Source: Janthinobacterium agaricidamnosum NBRC 102515 = DSM 9628
Lineage (GTDB): Bacteria > Pseudomonadota > Gammaproteobacteria > Burkholderiales > Burkholderiaceae_D
Assembly: GCF_000723165.1 (NCBI RefSeq)
Contig: NZ_HG322949.1
Span: forward strand, 4,542,501-4,606,500
Direction of reading: 5' to 3'
DNA: 64,000 nucleotides
Part shown: in pieces, positions 52,501-61,622 of the stretch
Layout: every line of letters starts with the position of its first letter
How positions within the stretch are numbered: position 1 is the first letter of the stretch
Position numbers and translations under genes: made by a program
The notes under the pieces: generated by a model
Database searches by the model: none
The model's input: only the letters and a program-made list of their open reading frames with translations
What the model was told of the DNA's origin: nothing

Positions 52501-54276
52501 ATGAATTTGACTGAATTTCTGTGTGAGACGCAGGCCACCGTCCGCTCGCAAATGCGAGATGGAGCACTATATGAAGAATTGGTATTCGCTGGTATCGTAA
52601 TGGATCACATGTCGGAAATCGGCATGACGTTCGAACCGGTCGAATGTCACTTTGAAGGCAAGGTAGGCAATGCGAATCTGAGGCTTAGCGGCTACTCCGT
52701 ATCAGAAGATAGCGACCAACTCGACCTGTTTGTCAGCCTATATGATAACGTCGATACTCCTACGCCAATTCCAGACTCCGAAACCAAGACTGCCGTGGAG
52801 CAATGCCTGCGATTTCTGACGCTTTGCGCGGAGGGCAAGATGGCTCAGAAACTTGATCCTTCTAGTGACGTGCGCTCATTGGCTGAGACATTGCATGGCA
52901 TCTACAACGACTTGGAACAAATCCGTGTCTATGTCATCACTGACAAAGTCGCGAAGTCCAAGAGCTTCAAGACACGCGATATCGGCGGGAAGGCCGTGCG
53001 CCTGGAAGTCATGGACATCGAGCGCCTCCATCGTCATTGGTCTGAGGGAAAACCACGTGATGAACTAGTCGTGGATTTTACTGAAGTTTCGGGAGCACCT
53101 CTCCCGTGCGTTTTTGTGCCTGGAGAAAACGATGATTATGACTATGCCCTTACTGCCGTTCCTGGCGAGGCTCTACGACTACTCTACGAAAAATTTGGCG
53201 CGCGTCTTCTCGAAGCCAATGTCCGATCCTTCCTCAGTGTTAAAGGCAAAGGGGTCAACTCTGGCATTCAGACTACTTTACGAACAGCGCCTGAGCGCTT
53301 CATGGCCTACAACAATGGCATCGTGATAGTAGCCGATGAAATGCGCTTGGGCAAACCGGGAGATGGATCGGCCGGGATCGCATGGCTGAAAGGGCTCCAA
53401 ATCGTCAATGGTGGCCAGACGACAGCCTCGCTTTATTTCACCAAGAAAAAATATCCCGACACCGATCTGAGCCATGTCAGAGTTCCGGCCAAGATTATCG
53501 TGATGAAGACCCAGGACTCCACAAAAGAAGAGGCGCTTGTCTCTGACATATCGCGCTTCGCCAACAGTCAGAATGCAGTCAAGCAATCGGATCTCTCGGC
53601 GAACAAGCCCTTCCATGTCGAGATAGAAAAGCTCTCTCGTTCGATCTACTGCCCGGACGGCATCGGCCAATGGTTCTACGAGCGCGCTGCGGGCAGCTAT
53701 AACACCCTTCTAGCCCGCGAAGGGGCGACACCAACAAAGCTTAAGGCGTTGAAGGATGCAATCCCGACGGCCCGGCGCCTCACCAAAACTGACTTGGCAA
53801 AATACATCACCGCGTGGGACCGCAAACCTGACATCGTCAGTCTTGGCTCCCAGAAGAACTTCGACCGTTTCATGGCCTCGCTCACTCCGTCCGATGCCCA
53901 AGAGACGGCGCTGCCCACGGTACCCGAATTCAAAGCCATGATCGCCAAGGCCAAAATTTACAGGGACTCCCAAAAACTTCTACGTCCTATGTTCCAGGCG
54001 TTTCAAGCCAACGTCACCGCCTACACTGTCTCGCTGCTATCAGAAAAGCTCGGAAGTCGCATCGATCTTGATCGCATTTGGGCAAAGCAGGCTGTTTCCC
54101 CCGAGCTGCTCTCACAGATCGCAGTCTGGGCTAAGGAGGTCAACGATGTGCTCCACGCCTCCGCTGGTGGTCGCATGGTTTCTGAATGGGCCAAGCGGCC
54201 AGAGTGTAAAGATGCCGTGATGAGTGCGAGCTATTCGGTAGCCAAGTCCAACATCCCCGAGGTCAGGGCGATGTAG
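52501..54276 (+). CDS. AIPR-family (abortive infection phage resistance) protein
   Basis: A 591-aa protein. The AIPR core lies at about 225-400: AYNNGIVIVADEM, GLQIVNGGQTTASLYFTKKK and ISRFANSQNAVKQSDLSANK are the family's conserved blocks. AIPR was named from lactococcal abortive infection loci and is common in restriction-like operons; its activity is not established. The N-terminal 220 residues resemble a small nuclease-like or scaffold domain without a readable motif. It starts 2 bases after the nuclease gene. Confidence 0.87.
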   Translation: MNLTEFLCETQATVRSQMRDGALYEELVFAGIVMDHMSEIGMTFEPVECHFEGKVGNANLRLSGYSVSEDSDQLDLFVSLYDNVDTPTPIPDSETKTAVEQCLRFLTLCAEGKMAQKLDPSSDVRSLAETLHGIYNDLEQIRVYVITDKVAKSKSFKTRDIGGKAVRLEVMDIERLHRHWSEGKPRDELVVDFTEVSGAPLPCVFVPGENDDYDYALTAVPGEALRLLYEKFGARLLEANVRSFLSVKGKGVNSGIQTTLRTAPERFMAYNNGIVIVADEMRLGKPGDGSAGIAWLKGLQIVNGGQTTASLYFTKKKYPDTDLSHVRVPAKIIVMKTQDSTKEEALVSDISRFANSQNAVKQSDLSANKPFHVEIEKLSRSIYCPDGIGQWFYERAAGSYNTLLAREGATPTKLKALKDAIPTARRLTKTDLAKYITAWDRKPDIVSLGSQKNFDRFMASLTPSDAQETALPTVPEFKAMIAKAKIYRDSQKLLRPMFQAFQANVTAYTVSLLSEKLGSRIDLDRIWAKQAVSPELLSQIAVWAKEVNDVLHASAGGRMVSEWAKRPECKDAVMSASYSVAKSNIPEVRAM

Positions 54277-54314
54277 GATGCCCTCGACAGTAGCAATCGA
54301 CAAGGAATCGACAC

Positions 54315-54770
54315 ATGACAGACATCGTGCCGCCCTCAGTCCGAAGCCGGATGATGTCTGACATCAAGGGGAAAAACTCTCAACCCGAGATGCTGGTAAG
54401 ACGAATCTTATTTGCCGCTGGGTACAGATTTCGGTTGCATCGTCGCGATTTACCCGGTACGCCCGACATCGTCATGTCAAGCCGAAAGGTCACCATCTTC
54501 GTGCATGGTTGCTTTTGGCATGCTCACAAGGGATGCAAATACTTCAAAATTCCGGCTACGAGGCGCGACTTCTGGGTTAAAAAACTAGAAGCCAATGTCG
54601 AGCGGGACAAAAAAGCCATTGAGAAGTTAATAGCCATGGGCTGGCGAGTTCTATGCGTTTGGGAGTGCGCCACTCGAGATCACGAAACAGTCAAATCATT
54701 GGACAATAAAATTGTCCAATGGATCAATAGCGACAAGCAGTTCGGAGAGATTGGCGGGCCACTGGCCTAA
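54315..54770 (+). CDS. vsr: Very short patch repair (Vsr) family endonuclease
   Basis: A 151-aa strand-nicking endonuclease that in E. coli starts repair of T:G mismatches arising from deaminated 5-methylcytosine. VRSRMMSDIKGKNSQPEMLV, the acidic GTPDIVMSSRKVTIFVHGCF with WH, and the zinc cysteines/His of Vsr are present. It is paired convergently with a 5mC methyltransferase (14-base gap), the usual partner. In this operon it could serve either mismatch repair or as an additional restriction nuclease. 38 bases separate it from the AIPR gene, so it is probably co-transcribed. Confidence 0.9.
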   Translation: MTDIVPPSVRSRMMSDIKGKNSQPEMLVRRILFAAGYRFRLHRRDLPGTPDIVMSSRKVTIFVHGCFWHAHKGCKYFKIPATRRDFWVKKLEANVERDKKAIEKLIAMGWRVLCVWECATRDHETVKSLDNKIVQWINSDKQFGEIGGPLA

Positions 54771-54784
54771 CTATCCAATAACAG

Positions 54785-56344
54785 CTATTGCGTTTCCTGT
54801 AGCGAAGCCAAGAATTTATAGACGACTTTTGCAATTTTTCTGGCCAATAACGGAGGAACTGCATTTCCTATCTGCCCATACTGCTCAGTTCTACTTCCTT
54901 CGAAAAAGTAATTATCTGGGAAAGTCTGCAAACGCGCCGCCTCCCTTACTGTGAGACTTCGGCACTGAACAGGATCGGGGTGAATGTAGTAATGCCCATC
55001 CTTCTTGATGTGCGCCACAACAGTCGATGAGGGAGCATTTCCAATTTGAACCCGGAATCGGTCCGCGAAAGGGATCTCCTCTGCATCCACGTTCATGTGG
55101 TCCGGCATCAGCTTGGGCGGAAAATCATACAACGTGGGTGCATAGCCCATTTCTTGGGCGAAGCAAGCTGCAAACAGGTAGCGGTGCAAGTCCGACCGCA
55201 TGTGGCTACGAGTTTCGTGCTGCAATACTCCGCCTAATCGGTTATCCAGATACCACGAGCGCAGCTCTTTAGGCATTTCAGTGCTCGGTGTCACTTTTGT
55301 GGGGATAAAACTTCCTCCTGACGAGACCAACTTCTCTGCCTTCGCGGCCGTTTTCAGCATTAGCGCCTCAATCCTACCGCGCAAAGGTGACCGCCATAAA
55401 TTCAAACTCGATCGGGCCTTTTTCATGACCCCGTGCCATGCCTGATGCGAGTCCGGCTCTTTGGAGAGTCGACTCCTCAACGACGGTAGACCTGACAATG
55501 CAACTGTCACTCCAACCTTTGGAGTGGTTTTTCTTAGCAAGAATCGACGCGTCGTTTGCGCGAGTGCCGGAGTACTCTCGGCAACATCGGACCTGATTCC
55601 AAATAAGATTACGCGGTGACGACTTTGTGGGACACCATAATCATCTGCCTCAATCACGTAGTCACTGGGTTTGAGTTCGTTGCCCTCAACAACCAGTGAG
55701 CGAATTTGATAGCTAAGGCCATCCTTAGGGGCTGAAAGGTCGCGCAAAATACGCTCGAATATTTTGGAGCCACCATGCTTGGAGCTGAGCATACCCTTGA
55801 CGTTCTCCATCACAAAGACCGATGGCTCAAACTCTTGAATAATCCGCAGATATTCCGTATAAAGAAAATGTCTCTTGTCGCTCTCGAAAGCTTCTGGATC
55901 CTTTCCTCGAAGACGCGAGCGTCCAGCGGTCGAATAGGCTTGACAAGGCGGCCCTCCGATTAACACCCAATTGGTGTTGCTGCCTATGCCTTCCCTAATC
56001 CAAGCATCGATGGTTTCGTGAGGCGTTGCCCCGAGTTCAGCGCAACGAGCCTCCTTCGCTGCTTCTTCCTCCGCACTTTTGATATCCGGGTGCTTAAAAA
56101 ACTCTTCACGAGTAATATCACCGCGCACATACTGATAATAACTGTCCGGGGCATGGCCCTTAGGAAATTTTCTAAACAAAGCTCTTAGCATCAAAGTTCG
56201 ATGGGCGACAGGATCTTTCTCAATCGAGACTTTGACGCCGAATCGTGGGAGCCCATTTTCGTCCACAATGGAAGAAAATCCTTCACAAAGTCCCCCCGGA
56301 CCGGCGAACAAGTCGATCACCGGAATTTTGCTACGCTCTGCCAT
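54785..56344 (-). CDS. DNA (cytosine-5-)-methyltransferase
   Basis: A 519-aa C5 methylase. Motif I VIDLFAGPGGLCEGF, motif IV GGPPCQAYS with nucleophile Cys near 133, motif VI VFVMENVKGM, motif VIII QSRHRVILFG and motif X GNAVPPLLA are in the normal order. A target-recognition region of roughly 150 residues lies between VIII and IX (SGLPSLRSRLSKEP ... HVM-like). An insertion of about 60 residues between motifs II and IV makes it longer than Dcm. Recognition sequence unknown. Start ATG 56344 with a weak AAAGAAA upstream. It faces vsr and completes the modification side of the system. Confidence 0.92.
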   Translation of the reverse strand: MAERSKIPVIDLFAGPGGLCEGFSSIVDENGLPRFGVKVSIEKDPVAHRTLMLRALFRKFPKGHAPDSYYQYVRGDITREEFFKHPDIKSAEEEAAKEARCAELGATPHETIDAWIREGIGSNTNWVLIGGPPCQAYSTAGRSRLRGKDPEAFESDKRHFLYTEYLRIIQEFEPSVFVMENVKGMLSSKHGGSKIFERILRDLSAPKDGLSYQIRSLVVEGNELKPSDYVIEADDYGVPQSRHRVILFGIRSDVAESTPALAQTTRRFLLRKTTPKVGVTVALSGLPSLRSRLSKEPDSHQAWHGVMKKARSSLNLWRSPLRGRIEALMLKTAAKAEKLVSSGGSFIPTKVTPSTEMPKELRSWYLDNRLGGVLQHETRSHMRSDLHRYLFAACFAQEMGYAPTLYDFPPKLMPDHMNVDAEEIPFADRFRVQIGNAPSSTVVAHIKKDGHYYIHPDPVQCRSLTVREAARLQTFPDNYFFEGSRTEQYGQIGNAVPPLLARKIAKVVYKFLASLQETQ

Positions 56345-56533
56345 CAATTTTTTCTTTATATCATTCGTCCAAGGGTCATCCAGCCCCCCACGATAAAACG
56401 GTGAGCACTGTCACCATTACACCACTACATAATAACCCTCAAAGCCCATCATTTTATCCCATATCGTTACATCTCCACCAACGATGTCAACGTCAAACAC
56501 ATCGATAAAATTGAGAACAATAAATATAACTGT

Positions 56534-57270
56534 TCAGCCGGGGACTGGCTGAATCGGGTTTCCGGCGAAGGCGCGTTGCAGGACCGGGACAGCGAGCATG
56601 CCGTGGCCCTGTTTGCGTAGCGTGTCCAGACAGGAGCGGATGACGCAGAAGTTTTGCGCGCCCAGCAAGGTACGGAACGAGCCGGAGATTTTCTGTTTCA
56701 CCTTCAGCATGCGGATGGCGCGTTCGCCGAGGTTGTTGGTGAACGGCACGGCAGGATCGGACACGAACAGCAGCACCGCGTCGGCATGCCGGCGCAAGCG
56801 CTGCAACAGGTTGAAGGCGACCGATTGCTTGACGCGGCCAGCCTTGCCAGTGGGCTTGAGTCGGGCGGGATGCCGTCGTTCGCCTTCGGCCAGAATGGTG
56901 TCGTAGAAAGTGCGCAAGGCCGCCTTGTCGGCGTCGCCAAGGATGATGTTTTTGCGCTGCGCCGCCTCGCGCAATTCGTTGGCGCGCAGCAGCAGTTCGC
57001 TCATCCTGGCGGGCCAGCGCTCACCGGTTAGTTCTTGAACGTAGAGCAGTTCGCGCAGAAAATGGGCGTTGCACAGGGCGTGCGTGCCGGGTAATTGCCA
57101 GTACGGCACCCAGCAATCATGGATCAGCACGCCAATGCACTGCGGCAGAATGGCTTGCGCGGCGATTGCCTCCATGCCGCGCTTGGCGTGCACGCCATAC
57201 CATGTCTAGCTGTCATTGGCGGCCACATGCAACCAGTGCAATTTCCCTTGGACGCGCAGACAAAGACAAA
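56534..57270 (-). pseudogene. IS66-family transposase remnant
   Basis: The C-terminal DDE part of an IS66 TnpC transposase: GVHAKRGMEAIAA, LIHDCWVPYWQLPGTHALCN, AHFLRELLYVQE and FTNNLGERAIRMLKVKQKIS. A TAG at 57206-57208 interrupts the frame just before TWYGVHAKRG, and upstream residues GKLHWLHVAANDS show the frame continued. The N-terminal two thirds and the accessory TnpA/TnpB genes are gone. It marks the right side of the defence island and is inactive. Confidence 0.85.
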
Positions 57271-57459
57271 TCAATAGCCGTCGCTACCCACTACAAGGTA
57301 CGAAATTCGGGTACAAAAAACATTGCGCAAAAATTTTTCCTGCCTCCGTCTAATCGAATAAGAATTATATTTTCAATAACTCATTGAGATGTCCCAACGC
57401 CGTCTCGGATAGAGCGCGTAACAATGCCAATACTCCCATCAACCAATCCCGGAGACATC

Positions 57460-57951
57460 ATGGCACTCGACGTGTATCTGCAAATCGACGGCATCAAAGG
57501 CGAATCGACGGACTCCGGGCATCAAGGCTGGATCGAGGTCACTTCTGCGCAGTGGGGCGTCATGCAACCAAAAAGCGCCACCGCATCGACGGGCGGCGGC
57601 CATACCGCCGAGCGGTGTGAGCACCGCAGCCTGTCGATCACCAAGCTGGCCGACTTATCCTCACCTCTGCTGATGCAAACCTGCTCCGCTGGGCGGACGA
57701 TCCCAAAGGCCAAGCTCGAATTCATGCGCGCCGACGGCAACGGTAATCCCGTCAAGTATTACGAGGTCGATCTGGAAAATGTCTTGATCGGCAGCATGGA
57801 TCAAATGGTGCATGAGGGTAGCGTCTTGCACGACGCTATCGGACTGAAATTTTCAAAAGTGCTTTGGAAGTACACCCAGCAAAAAATTGGCGGCGGCGCC
57901 GGTGGCAACACGACCGGTGGCTGGAATCTTTCGACCAACCGCATCGCGTAA
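57460..57951 (+). CDS. hcp: Hcp-family type VI secretion tube/effector-carrier protein
   Basis: A 163-aa Hcp whose hexamers stack into the T6SS tube and chaperone small effectors. MALDVYLQIDGIKGESTDSG, the AERCEHRSLSITK and DGNGNPVKYYEVDLENVLIG segments are typical. GGAGACATC before the ATG at 57460 is a clear ribosome site. The Gly/Asn-rich C-terminal tail (GGGAGGNTTGGWNLST) follows the fold. It is followed after 11 bases by a cell-wall hydrolase and an exported small protein, so this Hcp probably delivers that effector. Confidence 0.93.
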   Translation: MALDVYLQIDGIKGESTDSGHQGWIEVTSAQWGVMQPKSATASTGGGHTAERCEHRSLSITKLADLSSPLLMQTCSAGRTIPKAKLEFMRADGNGNPVKYYEVDLENVLIGSMDQMVHEGSVLHDAIGLKFSKVLWKYTQQKIGGGAGGNTTGGWNLSTNRIA

Positions 57952-57962
57952 GGGAACGAACC

Positions 57963-58427
57963 ATGCTTGAAGTCCAACCCAAGGATACACGCGGCTTATT
58001 CGTGGTTCCGCAAGCCCCGGAGGATGCGGGTTACTACGTGTATGGCACGCCGGGGAGCGGTGCCGGCCAGTATGCACACCCTGCGATGATGACCGCCATA
58101 CTGCGCGTGGAGCGTGAATGGCAGGCGATCGACAGTCGAAAGTTTGGCGTCGGGAATATCAGTCTGGCTAACGGAACCGCCTATGGCAAGCACAAAACGC
58201 ATAAAAGCGGCTTGGAGGTGGATATCCGTCCGCTACGCAAGGACGGTCTTCACGTTGCGGTATATTGGTACAACGAAGAGTATGATCGCACCGCAACGGC
58301 GAGACTCATCGAACTTTTTCGAGTTTATACCAGCGTGTACAAGGTATTATTTAACGATCCCGATATCCCATTCGTGCACCGCTTCAAGGATCACGACCAT
58401 CACTTCCACTTGGAATTGAGAACCTGA
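57963..58427 (+). CDS. M74-like murein endopeptidase, probable Hcp-delivered T6SS effector
   Basis: A 154-aa peptidase with the MepA/LAS-fold metal motif: GKHKTHKSGLEVDIRP supplies His80 and Asp87, and DHDHHFHLEL supplies the late His (147/149). MepA cleaves D-Ala-mDAP cross-links in peptidoglycan. There is no signal peptide, as expected for a T6SS effector that is injected into the periplasm of a neighbour rather than secreted by Sec. Position directly after hcp and before an exported candidate immunity gene supports this. Start ATG 57963. Confidence 0.85.
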   Translation: MLEVQPKDTRGLFVVPQAPEDAGYYVYGTPGSGAGQYAHPAMMTAILRVEREWQAIDSRKFGVGNISLANGTAYGKHKTHKSGLEVDIRPLRKDGLHVAVYWYNEEYDRTATARLIELFRVYTSVYKVLFNDPDIPFVHRFKDHDHHFHLELRT

Positions 58428-58428
58428 G

Positions 58429-58800
58429 ATGAAAAAATTATCGGGGCTGATATTAAGTGTAAGTGCCATCGCCGTGCTTTCACTGGCTTATGCAGGTGAA
58501 AAAAACTGGGGCGAATACAAGCCGTTCAAGGGCTCTTACCTGATCTACTCGAACGACTTGGGCGAGCAGGAGCCGCCTACGCGGAATGATCGTAAAATCT
58601 CTTTCATGGTCACCGGGACCATCGCCAAGGATATGTTTGACTCGATGTCTCCTGACTCAAAAGACAGTTGCAGTTCAGACAAAGACTATCGTGAGCGCAA
58701 TAAGGACAATGTCTCCTGCACCCTGGATCACGGCGAATATGCGTGCCACTTCGGATTTAACCTGCGAACCGGCAAGAGCATTGCTGGAGCAATTTGTTAA
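58429..58800 (+). CDS. Exported candidate immunity protein
   Basis: A 123-aa protein with a clear signal peptide (residues 1-22, KKLSGLILSVSAIAVLSLAY, cut after YAG). The mature part has four Cys (SCSSDKDY, VSCTLDHGEYACHFG, final C), which may form disulfides in the periplasm. It starts 1 base after the effector stop, so both are made together. Location and export suit an immunity protein that blocks the endopeptidase in the producer's own periplasm. No named family recognised, so function is inferred from context. Confidence 0.7.
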   Translation: MKKLSGLILSVSAIAVLSLAYAGEKNWGEYKPFKGSYLIYSNDLGEQEPPTRNDRKISFMVTGTIAKDMFDSMSPDSKDSCSSDKDYRERNKDNVSCTLDHGEYACHFGFNLRTGKSIAGAIC

Positions 58801-58875
58801 TGTTCCAATTTTGATGGACTGATGCGTTGTGTGCCGTGAAAGCTTGCTCAGCCGAAACCTAATTAGCACCACAAA

Positions 58876-58993
58876 CGCGCGCCCTCGGCGCGCGGGGCTG
58901 CCGCGCAGCGGCAGCAGTTGGGCGATTCGGAGAGGCTCGCCCCGGCAGGGGCGATGCCTTCGAATCCCCCGCGCAAGCCCCGCAGGGGGCTTG
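58876..58993. repeat. Run of four GC-rich hairpins
   Basis: Consecutive palindromes: GCGCGC/GCGCGC (about 58876-58894), GCTGCCGC/GCGGCAGC (58897-58915), TCGCCCC/GGGGCGA (58937-58954) and CAAGCCCC/GGGGCTTG (58974-58993). Three have G-C-A style loops. None is followed by a T-run. Confidence 0.65.
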
Positions 58994-59006
58994 CTTCTCT
59001 CCGCCA
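58929..59006 (+). pseudogene. tRNA-Ser-like remnant, inverted relative to the true tRNA-Ser
   Basis: Starts GGAGAGG and ends TCTCTCCGCCA, which pair like an acceptor stem with CCA. TTCGAATCCCCC (58959-58970) is the T-arm half of tRNA-Ser. The D and anticodon arms are replaced by two GC hairpins, and a third splits the T arm. It cannot fold as a tRNA. Confidence 0.6.
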
Positions 59007-59012
59007 CAGGCG

Positions 59013-59050
59013 AAAAAAAAAAGCTACCCGAGGGTAGCTTTTCTTTTTTT
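59013..59050. terminator. Bidirectional terminator shared by tRNA-Ser and its remnant
   Basis: AAGCTACC and GGTAGCTT around CGAG, with A-runs on the left and T-runs on the right. On the minus strand it follows tRNA-Ser after about 7 bases. Confidence 0.8.
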
Positions 59051-59056
59051 CGTCTG

Positions 59057-59147
59057 TGGCGGAGAGAGGGGGATTCGAACCCCCGATAGGCTATGAACCT
59101 ATACACGCTTTCCAGGCGTGCGACTTCAACCACTCATCCACCTCTCC
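59057..59147 (-). tRNA. tRNA-Ser (anticodon GGA)
   Basis: A 91-nt class II tRNA with encoded CCA. The acceptor stem GGAGAGG pairs with the 3' CTCTCC. Anticodon loop CTGGAAA gives GGA, reading UCC/UCU. The variable arm pairs ATAGG...CCTAT, and the T arm GGGGGTTCGAATCCCCC is perfect. tRNA-Ser genes are common island integration sites, and accessory genes lie directly on its 3' side. Confidence 0.95.
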
Positions 59148-59287
59148 TGCTTACTGCTATGCTTCTTCGTTCTCACGAAGCCGCGAATTATAGCAAGGAT
59201 ACTGAAAAGTACCAAAAAAATTTTCCCGCCCCCCTGCCCTGACCGCACCAGACTTGAAATCTCATGCAGTCAGGCAGCAGTACCGAA

Positions 59288-61288
59288 TCAGGACGCTTCC
59301 TTGAGCTGCTCCAGGATCGCCGGATTTTCCAGCGTCGAGACGTCCTGGGTGATCGTCTCGCCCTTGGCCAGCACGCGCAGCAGGCGGCGCATGATTTTGC
59401 CGGAACGCGTCTTCGGCAAGTTGTCGCCAAAACGGATTTCCTTCGGCTTGGCGATCGGTCCGATCTCTTTGCCGACCCAGTTGCGCAATTCCAGCGCCAG
59501 CTTTTTCGCTTCTTCGCCAGTCGGACGCGCTTGCTTCAGCACGACGAAGGCGCAAATCGATTCGCCGGTGGTGTCGTCAGGACGGCCGACCACCGCCGCT
59601 TCCGCCACCAGCGGGTTGGCCACCAGCGCGGATTCGATTTCCATGGTGCCCATGCGGTGGCCCGATACATTCAGCACGTCGTCGATGCGGCCGGTGATGG
59701 TGAAGTATCCCGTGTCCTTGTTGCGGATCGCGCCGTCGCCCGCCAAGTAGATGTTGCCGCCCAGCTCTTCCGGGAAGTAGCTGCTCTTGAAGCGGTTCGG
59801 GTTGCCCCAGATGGTGCGTATCATCGATGGCCACGGCCGTTTGACGACCAGGATCCCGCCCTGCCCGTTCGGCACGTCGTGGCCGGCTTCATCCACGATC
59901 GCCGCCATGATGCCCGGCAGCGGCAAGGTGCAGGAACCCGGCACCATCGGCGTGGCGCCAGGCAACGGAGTGATCATGTGGCCGCCGGTCTCGGTTTGCC
60001 AGAAGGTGTCGACGATCGGGCATTTTTCGCCGCCGATGTTTTTGTAGTACCACATCCACGCTTCGGGATTGATCGGTTCGCCCACCGTGCCCAGCAGGCG
60101 CAAGCTGCTCAGGTCGTAGTGTTGCGGGTGTACTTTCGGATCGACGTCGGCCGCCTTGATCAGCGAGCGGATCGCCGTCGGCGCGGTGTAGAAGATGCTG
60201 ACGTTGTGCTTTTTGATGGTTTCCCAGAAACGGCCGGCGTTCGGGTAGGTCGGCACGCCTTCGAATACCACCTGGGTTGCGCCGACCGCCATCGGGCCGT
60301 AGGCGATGTAGCTGTGGCCGGTGACCCAGCCGATGTCGGCGGTGCACCAGAATACGTCCTGGGGCTTGATGTCGAAACTCCATTTCATCGTCAGCGCGGC
60401 CCACAGCAAATAGCCGCCGCTGGAATGCTGCACGCCTTTCGGGGTGCCGGTCGAACCGGACGTGTACAGGATGAACAGTGGATGCTCGGCATCGACCCAT
60501 TCCGGTTCGCACACCGCCGATTGGCTGGCGACCAGCTCGTGCAACCAGATGTCGCGCCCTTCGACCATCGGCAGCGTGCTGCCGGTGCGCTGGTAGACGA
60601 TGACGTTCTTGATGGAATCGCAGCCGCCCAGCGCCAGCGCTTCGTCGACGATGGCTTTGAGCGGCAGTTTTTTGCCGCCGCGCAGTTGTTCGTCGCCGGT
60701 GATGACGGCTACCGCACCGGCGTCGATGATGCGCTCTTGCAGCGATTTGGCGGAGAAGCCGCCGAAGACGACCGAATGGGTGGCGCCGATGCGGGCGCAG
60801 GCTTGCATCGCGGCCACGCCTTCGACCGACATCGACATGTAGATGATGACGCGGTCGCCCTTGCTAATGCCCAGCGATTTGAGGCCGTTGGCGAATTTGC
60901 TGACTTTTTCGTGCAACTCTTTATAGGTGGCCTGGGTGACTTGGCCGTCGTCGGCTTCGAAGATGATGGCGGTTTTGTCGCCGTCGCCTTTTTCGATATT
61001 GCGGTCCAGGCAGTTGTAGGACACGTTCAGCAAGCCGTCTTCAAACCATTTGTAGAATGGCGCATTGTCTTCGTTCAGGGTCTTGGTGAACGGCTTTTTC
61101 CAGCTCAGGTGTTCACGTGCCAGTGTTGCCCAGAAACCTTCGTAATCTTGTTCGGCCGCTGCGCACAGGGTGTGATAGGCGTCCATGCCGGAAATGCTGG
61201 CTTGTCCGGCGAATGATGCCGGCGGCGCGAACACGCGCGATTCTTGTGGTCCCTGCTGCTCTGTTCCTTGATTCTCAGTACCGGCCAT
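59288..61288 (-). CDS. acs: Acetyl-CoA synthetase (AMP-forming)
   Basis: Activates acetate to acetyl-CoA through acetyl-AMP. A 666-aa ANL-superfamily enzyme: [12 protein letters not shown] is the ATP loop, [17 protein letters not shown] the A5 region, and TRSGKIMRR carries Lys631, the residue regulated by acetylation in other bacteria. Start ATG 61288 ([12 protein letters not shown]) gives a short, flexible, Gln/Glu-rich leader. Core metabolism resumes here after the island. Confidence 0.96.
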   Translation of the reverse strand: MAGTENQGTEQQGPQESRVFAPPASFAGQASISGMDAYHTLCAAAEQDYEGFWATLAREHLSWKKPFTKTLNEDNAPFYKWFEDGLLNVSYNCLDRNIEKGDGDKTAIIFEADDGQVTQATYKELHEKVSKFANGLKSLGISKGDRVIIYMSMSVEGVAAMQACARIGATHSVVFGGFSAKSLQERIIDAGAVAVITGDEQLRGGKKLPLKAIVDEALALGGCDSIKNVIVYQRTGSTLPMVEGRDIWLHELVASQSAVCEPEWVDAEHPLFILYTSGSTGTPKGVQHSSGGYLLWAALTMKWSFDIKPQDVFWCTADIGWVTGHSYIAYGPMAVGATQVVFEGVPTYPNAGRFWETIKKHNVSIFYTAPTAIRSLIKAADVDPKVHPQHYDLSSLRLLGTVGEPINPEAWMWYYKNIGGEKCPIVDTFWQTETGGHMITPLPGATPMVPGSCTLPLPGIMAAIVDEAGHDVPNGQGGILVVKRPWPSMIRTIWGNPNRFKSSYFPEELGGNIYLAGDGAIRNKDTGYFTITGRIDDVLNVSGHRMGTMEIESALVANPLVAEAAVVGRPDDTTGESICAFVVLKQARPTGEEAKKLALELRNWVGKEIGPIAKPKEIRFGDNLPKTRSGKIMRRLLRVLAKGETITQDVSTLENPAILEQLKEAS

Positions 61289-61622
61289 GCTTGTCTCCAG
61301 TGTAGTAATAGTTTGCCAACAAGATAGGCTTGGTCGCTTACGGACGCCTTACACCTTCTTGTTTTTCTGATCGCGGCACAGAAAAACGCCCGCCTAAAAC
61401 TTATCCTCGTAGGCAATTTTACCCACATTCGCGGATTCTGTTCAGCTTCCCCTGCCCAGCACCCGTCATCATCTGTCGAAAAAAATAAAAACAGCCTGTT
61501 TTTTTTGCAAAGATTGAGGCGTATCAATACCTTCCAGGCCGATCAAGGCCATACGCATGTACTGGCAGCAAGTGTAAAATGTCGGGCATGCCCCTATTAG
61601 GTATTAATTCCAGGAAATCCCA
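61289..61622. other. Intergenic region between acs and the UPF0114 gene
   Basis: About 330 bases with divergent promoters. A GTGTAAAAT box at about 61570-61578 may be the -10 of the UPF0114 gene. AGGAAAT before its ATG is a ribosome site. No small gene seen. Confidence 0.35.
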
